DNA of 64,000 bases. It comes from Pyxidicoccus trucidator. Its GTDB lineage: Bacteria; Myxococcota; Myxococcia; Myxococcales; Myxococcaceae. Under the pieces are notes generated by a model that was given only the letters and a program-made list of their open reading frames with translations, ran no database searches and was not told where the DNA came from. Shown here one piece after another: positions 57,287-64,000 of this stretch. Position numbers and translations under genes: made by a program. The first letter of the stretch is position 1. The number at the start of each line of letters is the position of its first letter. The stretch covers positions 557,558-621,557 of the forward strand of contig NZ_JAAIXZ010000005.1 in the NCBI RefSeq assembly GCF_010894435.1, read 5' to 3'.

Positions 57287-58288
57287 CTACTTCGTCTTCA
57301 GGAGGGACTTCAGCTCCTCCATGGAGCCGTTGAAGTAGCTCTGGTCCACCTGTCCCGGGATGCCCGTCACCTTCCCGCTCTCGGTGTACTGCCAGAAGTG
57401 CCACTGCTTCCATCCCGTCGGGAGCCTCGGCTCGGACGGGTGCGGCGTGTACTGCGCGAGCCAGAGCGTGTGGTCGAGGAACCAGGCGTGGTTGCAGAAG
57501 CTCGTCTTCCACGTCTCGTGGTTCGTATAGATGATGGGCTTGTGGCCCAGCGCCTTCTCCACGCCCTGCGAGAAGGTCTGGAGCATCCCCGCGAGCTGCT
57601 GGCAGGTGAAGCCCACGTACTCCTCGTTGAACTCCTCGACGTCCACCACCACGGGGAGCTCGCCGGGGTCGGGGGTTACGTGCTTCGTGAAGTTCGCCAC
57701 CTGCGCCTGCACGTCATGCTTCGGGTGGAAGAAGTGGTAGGCGCCGCGTGGGATGCCGGCCTTCTTCGCGCCGCTCCAGTGAGTGGTGAAGCGCGGGTCC
57801 ACTCCGCTCGTGGAGTCCGTCGCCTTGATGAAGACGAACGCGGCGGAGGCCTTGACGGACTCCCACTGAACGGTCGGCTGGTAGTGGGAGATGTCGATGC
57901 CCTGCAACCACGTCTTGCCCGAGGCCACCGCGAGGGCCGGCTTCGCGACGGCCTTGGCTGTACCCGTCGCGCCCGCCTGGACGATGGCCGGCTCGACAGA
58001 GGAAGCCGTCGCGGAAGCGGGAGCCGCCGCCGAAGCCGGAACCGTCGCTGAAGCGGAAGCAGTCGTTGAAGCAGGAGCAGCAGCAGCGGCCGGAGCCGCC
58101 GCTGAAGCAGGAGCCGCGGCAGCGGCCGGAGCCGCCTCCAGGGGGCTGGCCACCGCCGTCGCCGCATGCGGTTCGGACGCCGCCGTCGCGGGCGGTGGGG
58201 TGCCGGCGGTGGCACAGGCCAGGGAGAGCGCCACAGGCCCCAGCACGGCCGAGAACTTCATGCGGTGAATCCAGGGGGAGGGGGACAT
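57287..58288 (-). CDS. GH25 lysozyme-like lipoprotein
   Basis: 333 aa from the ATG at 58288, with AAAGGA ~10 nt upstream; an earlier GTG at 58294 and a later ATG at 58261 are also possible. The lipoprotein signal ends LSLAC-A. A ~90-residue Ala/Pro/Ser linker (AAAAAPASAAAPAAAAAP) tethers a GH25 muramidase barrel. Catalytic Asp/Glu motifs are GIDISHYQ, the AYHFFHP segment and VVVDVEEF. It cleaves the N-acetylmuramic acid bond of peptidoglycan. Being lipid-anchored, it may act in wall turnover or, if surface-exposed, in predation. Confidence 0.92.
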   Translation of the reverse strand: MSPSPWIHRMKFSAVLGPVALSLACATAGTPPPATAASEPHAATAVASPLEAAPAAAAAPASAAAPAAAAAPASTTASASATVPASAAAPASATASSVEPAIVQAGATGTAKAVAKPALAVASGKTWLQGIDISHYQPTVQWESVKASAAFVFIKATDSTSGVDPRFTTHWSGAKKAGIPRGAYHFFHPKHDVQAQVANFTKHVTPDPGELPVVVDVEEFNEEYVGFTCQQLAGMLQTFSQGVEKALGHKPIIYTNHETWKTSFCNHAWFLDHTLWLAQYTPHPSEPRLPTGWKQWHFWQYTESGKVTGIPGQVDQSYFNGSMEELKSLLKTK

Positions 58289-58316
58289 CGTCACACCATC
58301 CTTTCGAAGCGAGTTG

Positions 58317-59312
58317 TCAGTAGATGACGAAGTTGAGGGTCAGGTTGGGACGCACCCGCGTCGAGCCGCCCAGGGGCAGGTGGACGCCACCGCCCAGCAC
58401 CAGGCCCAGCTCGCGCCCGCGAAGGCTCGGGGTGTACGTGAGGAAGGCGTCACCGCCGCTGCCTTCCAGGGAGTTGAAGTCGGAGGTGAGCCCTCCCGCG
58501 AGGCCCGCGCTTCCCAGCCGCAGCACTCGCGCGGAGGCGCCGAAGCGCAGCATCCCCTCGGAGCGAAACGACGTCCCCAGGGTCGCCATGTACGAAATGC
58601 CCCGGTTGGGCGGCGGCGCGTCCTCGGGCGGATTGGCGTAGGTGAAGTTCGCGTCCACCAACTGGGCCACCGCCAGCTCGCGGTACTTGCCTTCCGCTTC
58701 CTGGGAGACCTCCTGAAGCTGGATGCGCTCGCTCATCAGCGAGCCGTCCTCCTGGCGCAGCACGGTGCCCTGCACTCGGAAGAGCTGCTTGAGCAGGAGG
58801 ACCTCGTCGCCCTCGGACCAGATGTTGGGGTCCGTGAGGTGGAAGCGGCCTTCCTTGTCCACGTATTCGTAGGCGATGACCGGCTGGACTGCGGGCGCCG
58901 CGCCATCACCAGGCTGCGCCGGAGCGGGCGACACCACGTGGGCCGACTCCTTGCCGCCCTGGACCCGTTCCTGGAGGTCGAAGATGGCGGTGGAGAGGCT
59001 CTTCAGCGCGAGCGCATGCTCCTTGCGGAACTTCTCGAACTCCGCGTCCCGCGACGTGAGCAGCTCCCGGTACTTCTTATCCAGGTCCGACTGGGTGACG
59101 AGCTGCGAGTGCGCCGTCCCGAGCCGCGTGTTCAGCGCCTCGATTTCCTTCTCGCGCGCGGTGAGGTGGCCGCTGAGCTGGCGCTGATACTCCGCCTCGC
59201 GGCGCTCCCAGTCCGAGTCCCGGTAGCGGTGGTACAGCCAGGCGCCGCCCGAGGCCGAGGCCACCACGACGAACAGCAGTCCGAGCGAGGGGTGAAGCTT
59301 GAGACCCAGCAT
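58317..59312 (-). CDS. Membrane-anchored coiled-coil protein of unknown function
   Basis: 331 aa from the ATG at 59312 with GAGG ~7 nt upstream; an open extension to 59372 adds 20 residues. A TM/signal anchor is at ~5-25 (KLHPSLGLLFVVVASASGG). A coiled coil follows at ~30-115 (AEYQRQLSGHLTAREKEIEA, EFEKFRKEHALALKSL), then a Pro/Ala linker. The C-terminal ~190 residues are beta-rich and end with strands that could pack as a domain (LGLVLGGGVHLPLGGSTRV, LTLNFVIY). No family recognised. It begins a minus-strand pair with the GH25 gene 28 bp downstream. Confidence 0.75.
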   Translation of the reverse strand: MLGLKLHPSLGLLFVVVASASGGAWLYHRYRDSDWERREAEYQRQLSGHLTAREKEIEALNTRLGTAHSQLVTQSDLDKKYRELLTSRDAEFEKFRKEHALALKSLSTAIFDLQERVQGGKESAHVVSPAPAQPGDGAAPAVQPVIAYEYVDKEGRFHLTDPNIWSEGDEVLLLKQLFRVQGTVLRQEDGSLMSERIQLQEVSQEAEGKYRELAVAQLVDANFTYANPPEDAPPPNRGISYMATLGTSFRSEGMLRFGASARVLRLGSAGLAGGLTSDFNSLEGSGGDAFLTYTPSLRGRELGLVLGGGVHLPLGGSTRVRPNLTLNFVIY

Positions 59313-59435
59313 CTGGCACCTCGTGCGCCCCACCCCACCAGGACGAGGAACCTCTCCGCCCCGGGACGCCACGAAGTGTCAATCCTACTACACATTCACA
59401 GTCCCATTATGACGCGCCGCGTCTCCGTCTGGCGC

Positions 59436-59472
59436 AAAGGAAAAGGGGCCCAGGTCTCGGACCTGGACCCCT
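59436..59472 (-). terminator. Intrinsic terminator of the RND efflux operon
   Basis: GGGG-CCAGGTC around a short loop pairs with GGACCTGG-CCCC (59445-59472, one mismatch). On the minus strand it is followed by CCTTTTCCTTT (59436-59444). It lies ~45 nt after the efflux pump stop. Confidence 0.85.
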
Positions 59473-59516
59473 CGTCTGTCTCGGCAAGGCCCGGATCAAC
59501 CCGGGGCCCGTGTGTC

Positions 59517-62500
59517 TCAGTGCGACGGAGCCGGCGGCGCCACTACGTCGCCGTCGTCGCTGACGGTCTGCTTCGCCTCGCCGCGCAGCTTCTGCATCAG
59601 CACGTACAGGCCGGGGATGAAGACGAAGTTCACCACCGTGGACACGAGCATGCCGCCGAACACGGCCGTTCCCAGCGAGTTGCGCGAGGCGGCGCCCGCG
59701 CCCTGCGCCGTCATCAGCGGCACCACGCCGAGGAGGAAGGCAATCGACGTCATGAGGATGGGGCGCAGGCGGACTTCGGCCGCCTCCACCACCGCGTCGA
59801 TGGCGCTCTTGCCGCTCGCACGAAGCTGCTCCGCGAACTCGACGATGAGGATGGCGTTCTTGCTCGCCAGGCCCACCAGCATGACGAGCCCCACCTGGCA
59901 GAACACGTCGTTGGCGAACCCGCGCATCAGCTGCAGGCCCAGCGCGCCCATGATGGCCAGCGGCACCGAGAAGATGATGACCAGCGGCAGGGTGAAGCTC
60001 TCGTACTGCGCCGCGAGCACCAGGAACACGAACAGCAGGCCCAGGCCGAAGATGATGACCGTCTGCCCACCGCTCTGCTTCTGCTCCAGGCTGATGCCCG
60101 TCCACTCCGCGCTCATGCCCTGGGGCAGGTGCTGCGCGGCGAGGGCCTCCATCGCCTCCAGCGCCTGACCGGAGGACACGCCCGGCGCGGGTTGGCCGTT
60201 GAGCTCCACCGCGCGGAAGAGGTTGTAGTGGCGGATGACCTGCGCGGACACCGTGGGCTCCACCTTCACGAGGGACTCCAGCGGAATCATGTCCCCGCTG
60301 TCGCTGCGCACGTAGAAGGCGCCGATGTCCTGCGGGCTGTCGCGGAACTGCTGCTCGGCCTGCACATAGACGCGGTACGTGCGGTTCGCGTAGTTGAAGT
60401 CGTTGACGTACTGGCTGCCCATGTAGACCTGCATGGTGCCGAAGATCTGCTCGATGGGGACTCCCAGCGCCTTGGCCTTCTGGCGGTCCACCTCCACGTC
60501 CAGCAGCGGCGTGTCCGCGTTGAACGTGGTGAAGATGCCGCGCAGCTGGGGGTCCTCGTTGCTCTTGGCCACCAGCGTCTGGACGGCGGTGGCAATCTGG
60601 TCCAGCGAGTTGGTGCCGGCGATGTCCTCGACGATGTACTGGAAGCCGCCCACGCTGCCCACGCCACGGATGGCCGGGGGCTGGAAGGGCATCACCCGCG
60701 CACCGCCAATGCGGCCGAGCGGTCCGCGCAGCCGCTCCACCAGCGCGGCCACCGACTGGTCCTTCCCCAGGCGCTCCTCCCACGGCTTGAGCGCCGTGAA
60801 GATGGTGGCCATGTTGGGGCCGGTGCCCTGGAAGGAGAACCCGCCGATGGCGAACATGGCGCGCACCTCCGGCTGGGCCTTGAGGACGGTCTCCGCCTCG
60901 GCCAGCACCTTCTCCGTCTGGGCCAGGGACATGCCCTCCGGACCCTGCACGGAGATGATGAGGTAGCCCTGGTCCTCGTCGGGGATGAAACCCGTGGGCG
61001 CCAGCTTGAAGAGCAGCCCCGTGGCGCCGATGCAGAGCAGGAACGCCACCAGGACGATGATGGGGTGCTTCAGCAGCCTGCGCAGCCCGCGCCCGTACGT
61101 CGTGCGAGTCCAGTCGAGCGCCTTGTCCACCCAGCGGAAGAACACCCACTTCTCACCGTGGTGATGCTTGAGCATCCGCGCGCTCAGCGCGGGAGTGAGG
61201 GTGAGGGCGCAGAAGGTGGACAGCGCCACCGACGCGGCGATGGTGAGCGCGAACTGGCGGTAGATGGCGCCGGTGGTGCCGGGGAAGAGCGCCACGGGGA
61301 CGAACACCGCCACCAGCACGATGGAGATGGCGATGACCGCGCCGGCCACCTCCTTCATGCCCTCGCGAGCGGCCTGCGCGGCCGACAGCTTCCGCTCCAC
61401 CATGAGCCGCTCGATGTTCTCGATGACGACGATGGCGTCGTCCACCACCAGGCCCGTGGCCAGGGTGAGGCCGAACAGGGTGAGGGTGTTGATGGAGAAG
61501 CCCATCAACTGCACGAAGGCGAAGGTGCCTACGAGCGAGACGGGGAGGGTGAAGGCGGTGATGAGCACGCTGCGCCAGCCGTGCAGGAACAGGAAGATGA
61601 CGAGGATGACGAGGAAGATTGCTTCCACCAGCGTCTTCATCACCTCGTGAATGGAGGCGCGCACCGCGAGCGTGGTGTCCGTGCCCGTCTGGAACACCAT
61701 GCCGGGAGGGAACTGCGCGGACAGCCGCTCCAGCTCCGAGTAGACGCCGTCGCGCACGTCCAGCGCGTTGGCGGTGGGCAGCTGGAAGATGGCGAGGCCG
61801 ACGGCCTGCTTCCCGCCGAAGCGCAGCAGCGTGCCGTAGTTCTCCGCGCCCATCTCCACGCGGCCCACGTCCTTCACGCGGACGCTCTTGCCGTCGTTCT
61901 GGCGCATGAGGACGATGTCACCGAACTCGTCCGGCTCCACCAGCCGGCCCCGGGCGCGCACCGCGAGCTGGTAGGGCTGGTCGTCCGCGGACGGCGGCTG
62001 GCCCACCTGGCCGGCGGCCACCTGGAGGTTCTGCTCCTGGAGCGCGCGCGTCACGTCCTGCGGGGTGAGCTTGCGCCGCGCCAGCTCCGTGGGGTCCAGC
62101 CACAGGCGCATGGAGAACTTGCGCTCGCCGAAGATGCGCACCTCGCCCACGCCGCGCACGCGCTTGATGGCGTCCTTGAGATTCACGTCGGCGTAGTTGC
62201 TGAGGAACTTCGCGTCGTAGCGCTCGTCCTCGCTGAACAGCGCCACCGTCATCAGCATCTGGCTGGAGGCCTTGTTGACGACGATGCCCGTCTGGTTCAC
62301 CTGCCCGGGCAGGCGCGCGGCGGCGCGGCTGACGCGGTTCTGCACGTCGACGGCGGCCACCTCGATGTCGCGCGTGGGCTCGAAGGTGATGGTGATTTGG
62401 CTGGTGCCGTCGTTGCTGCTGGTGGAGGTGATGTAGCGCATCCCCTCCACGCCGTTGAGCTCCTGCTCCAGCGGAATGGTGACGGCGCTCTCCACCACCT

Positions 62501-62666
62501 CGGAGCTGGCGCCCACGTAGTTGGCGTTGACCGTCACCTGCGGCGGCGCCAGGTCCGGGTACTGGGCAATGGGCAGCGTGGGGATGGCGATGGCCCCCAC
62601 CAGCGTCAGCAGGATGGAGCAGACGATGGCGAAGACGGGCCTGCGGATGAAGAAGTCAACGAACAT
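59517..62666 (-). CDS. RND efflux pump inner-membrane transporter (AcrB/MexB-like, HAE1)
   Basis: 1049 aa, the normal length for hydrophobe/amphiphile RND pumps. It starts MFVDFFIRRPVFAIV, as typical. The proton-relay aspartates are in LVVDDAIVVIENIER (TM4) and the Lys in VGLASKNAILIVEF (TM10). Periplasmic porter motifs such as QYPDLAPPQVTVNANYVGA and TPQDVTRALQEQNLQVAAG are present. It exports drugs, detergents or metabolites with proton exchange. It lies 18 nt after the adaptor gene and is followed by the terminator. Confidence 0.97.
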   Translation of the reverse strand: MFVDFFIRRPVFAIVCSILLTLVGAIAIPTLPIAQYPDLAPPQVTVNANYVGASSEVVESAVTIPLEQELNGVEGMRYITSTSSNDGTSQITITFEPTRDIEVAAVDVQNRVSRAAARLPGQVNQTGIVVNKASSQMLMTVALFSEDERYDAKFLSNYADVNLKDAIKRVRGVGEVRIFGERKFSMRLWLDPTELARRKLTPQDVTRALQEQNLQVAAGQVGQPPSADDQPYQLAVRARGRLVEPDEFGDIVLMRQNDGKSVRVKDVGRVEMGAENYGTLLRFGGKQAVGLAIFQLPTANALDVRDGVYSELERLSAQFPPGMVFQTGTDTTLAVRASIHEVMKTLVEAIFLVILVIFLFLHGWRSVLITAFTLPVSLVGTFAFVQLMGFSINTLTLFGLTLATGLVVDDAIVVIENIERLMVERKLSAAQAAREGMKEVAGAVIAISIVLVAVFVPVALFPGTTGAIYRQFALTIAASVALSTFCALTLTPALSARMLKHHHGEKWVFFRWVDKALDWTRTTYGRGLRRLLKHPIIVLVAFLLCIGATGLLFKLAPTGFIPDEDQGYLIISVQGPEGMSLAQTEKVLAEAETVLKAQPEVRAMFAIGGFSFQGTGPNMATIFTALKPWEERLGKDQSVAALVERLRGPLGRIGGARVMPFQPPAIRGVGSVGGFQYIVEDIAGTNSLDQIATAVQTLVAKSNEDPQLRGIFTTFNADTPLLDVEVDRQKAKALGVPIEQIFGTMQVYMGSQYVNDFNYANRTYRVYVQAEQQFRDSPQDIGAFYVRSDSGDMIPLESLVKVEPTVSAQVIRHYNLFRAVELNGQPAPGVSSGQALEAMEALAAQHLPQGMSAEWTGISLEQKQSGGQTVIIFGLGLLFVFLVLAAQYESFTLPLVIIFSVPLAIMGALGLQLMRGFANDVFCQVGLVMLVGLASKNAILIVEFAEQLRASGKSAIDAVVEAAEVRLRPILMTSIAFLLGVVPLMTAQGAGAASRNSLGTAVFGGMLVSTVVNFVFIPGLYVLMQKLRGEAKQTVSDDGDVVAPPAPSH

Positions 62667-62684
62667 GGTGCTCTGTTCCTCAGC

Positions 62685-63872
62685 TCAGCGGCTGCTCCCG
62701 ACAGGAGCGCCGCCTCCGGTGCTGCCCACGGTTGGCGCGTTCTTCGGGGCCTCGGCCCCGGAGTCCACCGCGGCGCGGGGCGTCGTGGCCTTCACCTTCA
62801 CGGCCATGCCATCGCGCAGGGCCTGCATGGACGAGACGGCCACGAGGTCTCCCGCCTTGAGGCCCTTCTCCACCACATAGGCCATGTCCCCCAGCGCGCC
62901 GAGGGTGATGGGACGGCGCTCCACCACCGTCTTCCCTTCCTTCTCCTGCACCACCAGCGCGAAGGGCTGGCCGCTCTGGCGCACCACCGCGAGCGCCGGA
63001 ATCTGCAGCGCGTCCCGGACGGAGTAGACGATGCGCGCGCGCACCAGCTCGCTGGGGCGCAGGCCCACGGTGTTGCGGAAGGCGGCCTTCACTTCCACCA
63101 ACTGGGTGCGCGGGTCGGCCTGGGGCGCGACGAAGAAGACGTTGCTGGTGAGCAGCACCTTGCCCTGCGCGTCGAGGATTTCCAGCGCCGTGTCGGGCTT
63201 CATCGAGCGCGCGCGCGGCGAGGGCACCGAGACGCTCACTTCGAGCACGTCCGCCTGCGCCACGCTGGTCAGCTGCGTGGACGCGCTGACGAAGTCGCCG
63301 ACGCGCACCAGCACGTCACCCACGGTGCCGGCGAAGGGCGCGCGCACCACGTTGAACTGCAGCTGCACCTGTCGCTGCGTCACCTGCGCGGCGGAGGAGC
63401 GCGAGGCGGCCTGGGCGGCCTCCACCTGCGCGCGGGCGCCCTCCAGCTCCTGTGCGCTCGCGAGGCCCTCCTTGTGCAGCGCCTCCGTGCGGGCCAGCGT
63501 GCGGCGCGACAGCTCCAGGTTCACCTGCGACGAGCTGAGCTGGGCCTGCGCGCTGTCCAGCGCGGCCGTCTCCTCCCGGGCGTCCACCTCCACCAGCGGC
63601 GCGCCTTCCGCCACCTGCTGGCCGGGGCGCGCGTGGATGCGGCGCACGTAGCCGGCCACCTGTGGCAGCACCGTGACGCTCTGCCGCGACAGCAGCGAGC
63701 CCAGGTACTCGCCCGTGTCCCGCACCTCGTAGGGGACCAGCGACACCACCTCCACCTCACGGGGAGGAGGCGCCGCCGGGGCCGCCTTCTTCCCCGAGCA
63801 GCCGGCCACCGCCGCCAGCACCGCCATGCTCCACATCGACTTCTTCAGCGCCTCAAGGGGACGCACCCGCAT
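62685..63872 (-). CDS. RND efflux periplasmic adaptor lipoprotein (AcrA/MexA-like)
   Basis: 395 aa from the ATG at 63872, which shares one base with the TAA of the upstream TolC gene (TAATG). The lipobox is AVAGC-S. The lipoyl halves are at ~70 (VLPQVAGYVRRIHARPGQQV) and ~190 (VVRAPFAGTVGDVLVRVGDF). An alpha-hairpin lies between them (LSRRTLARTEALHKEGLASA), and beta-barrel and membrane-proximal domains follow. It links the pump to the outer-membrane channel. Confidence 0.95.
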   Translation of the reverse strand: MRVRPLEALKKSMWSMAVLAAVAGCSGKKAAPAAPPPREVEVVSLVPYEVRDTGEYLGSLLSRQSVTVLPQVAGYVRRIHARPGQQVAEGAPLVEVDAREETAALDSAQAQLSSSQVNLELSRRTLARTEALHKEGLASAQELEGARAQVEAAQAASRSSAAQVTQRQVQLQFNVVRAPFAGTVGDVLVRVGDFVSASTQLTSVAQADVLEVSVSVPSPRARSMKPDTALEILDAQGKVLLTSNVFFVAPQADPRTQLVEVKAAFRNTVGLRPSELVRARIVYSVRDALQIPALAVVRQSGQPFALVVQEKEGKTVVERRPITLGALGDMAYVVEKGLKAGDLVAVSSMQALRDGMAVKVKATTPRAAVDSGAEAPKNAPTVGSTGGGAPVGSSR

Positions 63873-64000
63873 TACCAGTCGCACCGGGCCTCCGTCAGGA
63901 ATGCGTCCAGGCGTGCCTGGACGAGCTCGAATTCACGCAGCACCAGGTTCAGCTCCGCCTGGCGAAGGGCCGCTCCGCTCTGCACCAGCTCGAGGCTGCT
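63872..64000 (-). CDS. TolC-family outer-membrane efflux protein, C-terminal end only
   Basis: The last 42 codons of a gene that starts beyond the right edge. The visible product reads SLELVQSGAALRQAELNLVL ... LREFELVQARLDAFLTEARCDW, a helical segment of the kind that closes a TolC/OprM channel protein. The gene order TolC-MexA-MexB in one operon, with a TAATG overlap into the adaptor gene, supports the call. Confidence 0.8.
   Translation of the reverse strand, partial: SSLELVQSGAALRQAELNLVLREFELVQARLDAFLTEARCDW

Overview
The window is high-GC DNA densely packed with long ORFs, and it looks like a Myxococcaceae (Myxococcus/Corallococcus-type) chromosome. Signs of this are a MYXO-CTERM sorting tail on a DUF4215 repeat protein, several Ser/Thr kinases, an FHA-type sigma-54 activator, a 'trifunctional' kinase/ATPase/histidine kinase, very long coiled-coil proteins and many lipoproteins. 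No rRNA, tRNA or CRISPR array was recognised. The order of genes is normal chromosomal background with one accessory-looking island at 1-8.1 kb.

Island (1-8.1 kb). A minus-strand operon encodes an HlyD-type adaptor, a C39-peptidase ABC exporter and a second ABC transporter that runs off the left edge. This is the architecture of the NHLM/NHLP-type peptide export systems. Divergently transcribed next to it are two ultra-small ORFs (15 and 14 codons) encoding MKIKLHVRGGPKAR(S). Each has a perfect AAAGGAGG ribosome binding site, a TTGACA promoter and a structured 3' region. They sit in a tandem segmental duplication (unit 1 5182-6360, unit 2 6430-7495) that also carries a truncated, internally deleted copy of the hlyD gene. 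The peptides contain a Gly-Gly at positions 9-10, the type of site C39 peptidases cut. The island ends in fragments of an RHS/Tc-toxin-like gene and a transposase. This is the most likely undescribed system in the window.

Core region (8.1-31 kb). nrdAB (class I ribonucleotide reductase) has a leader hairpin and palindromic operator candidates upstream. Next come a one-TM protein, a 2019-residue protein with a methyltransferase-like head and a huge coiled coil, dapF, and two receiver-domain signalling proteins: one REC-GAF-degenerate GGDEF, one REC-DUF4388 with a GTPase-like tail. Then follow a fatty-acid desaturase with a small coupled protein, a collagen-like lipoprotein, and a minus-strand set of an HD-GYP-like/LuxR regulator, an esterase and a VOC protein. 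This stretch closes with a divergent FHA-AAA sigma-54 activator and a small beta-rich protein.

Envelope region (31-48.8 kb). It holds a Ser/Thr kinase with a TPR receptor-like half, an OmpA-family protein with thrombospondin-3 repeats followed by the DUF4215/MYXO-CTERM protein, then an FG-GAP lipoprotein followed 6 nt later by an Omp85-like barrel. Next are two hypothetical genes, a TPR lipoprotein and an M16 peptidase.

Signalling and efflux (48.7-64 kb). A HAMP histidine kinase is translationally coupled to the M16 peptidase. A divergent 1889-residue kinase-ATPase-GAF-histidine kinase follows, and after it a roughly 0.5 kb strongly strand-asymmetric C-rich repeat with G-quadruplex potential. 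The last genes are a DUF488 protein, a GH25 lysozyme lipoprotein, a coiled-coil membrane protein and a tightly packed TolC-MexA-MexB type RND efflux operon ending in a clear intrinsic terminator; the TolC gene runs off the right edge.
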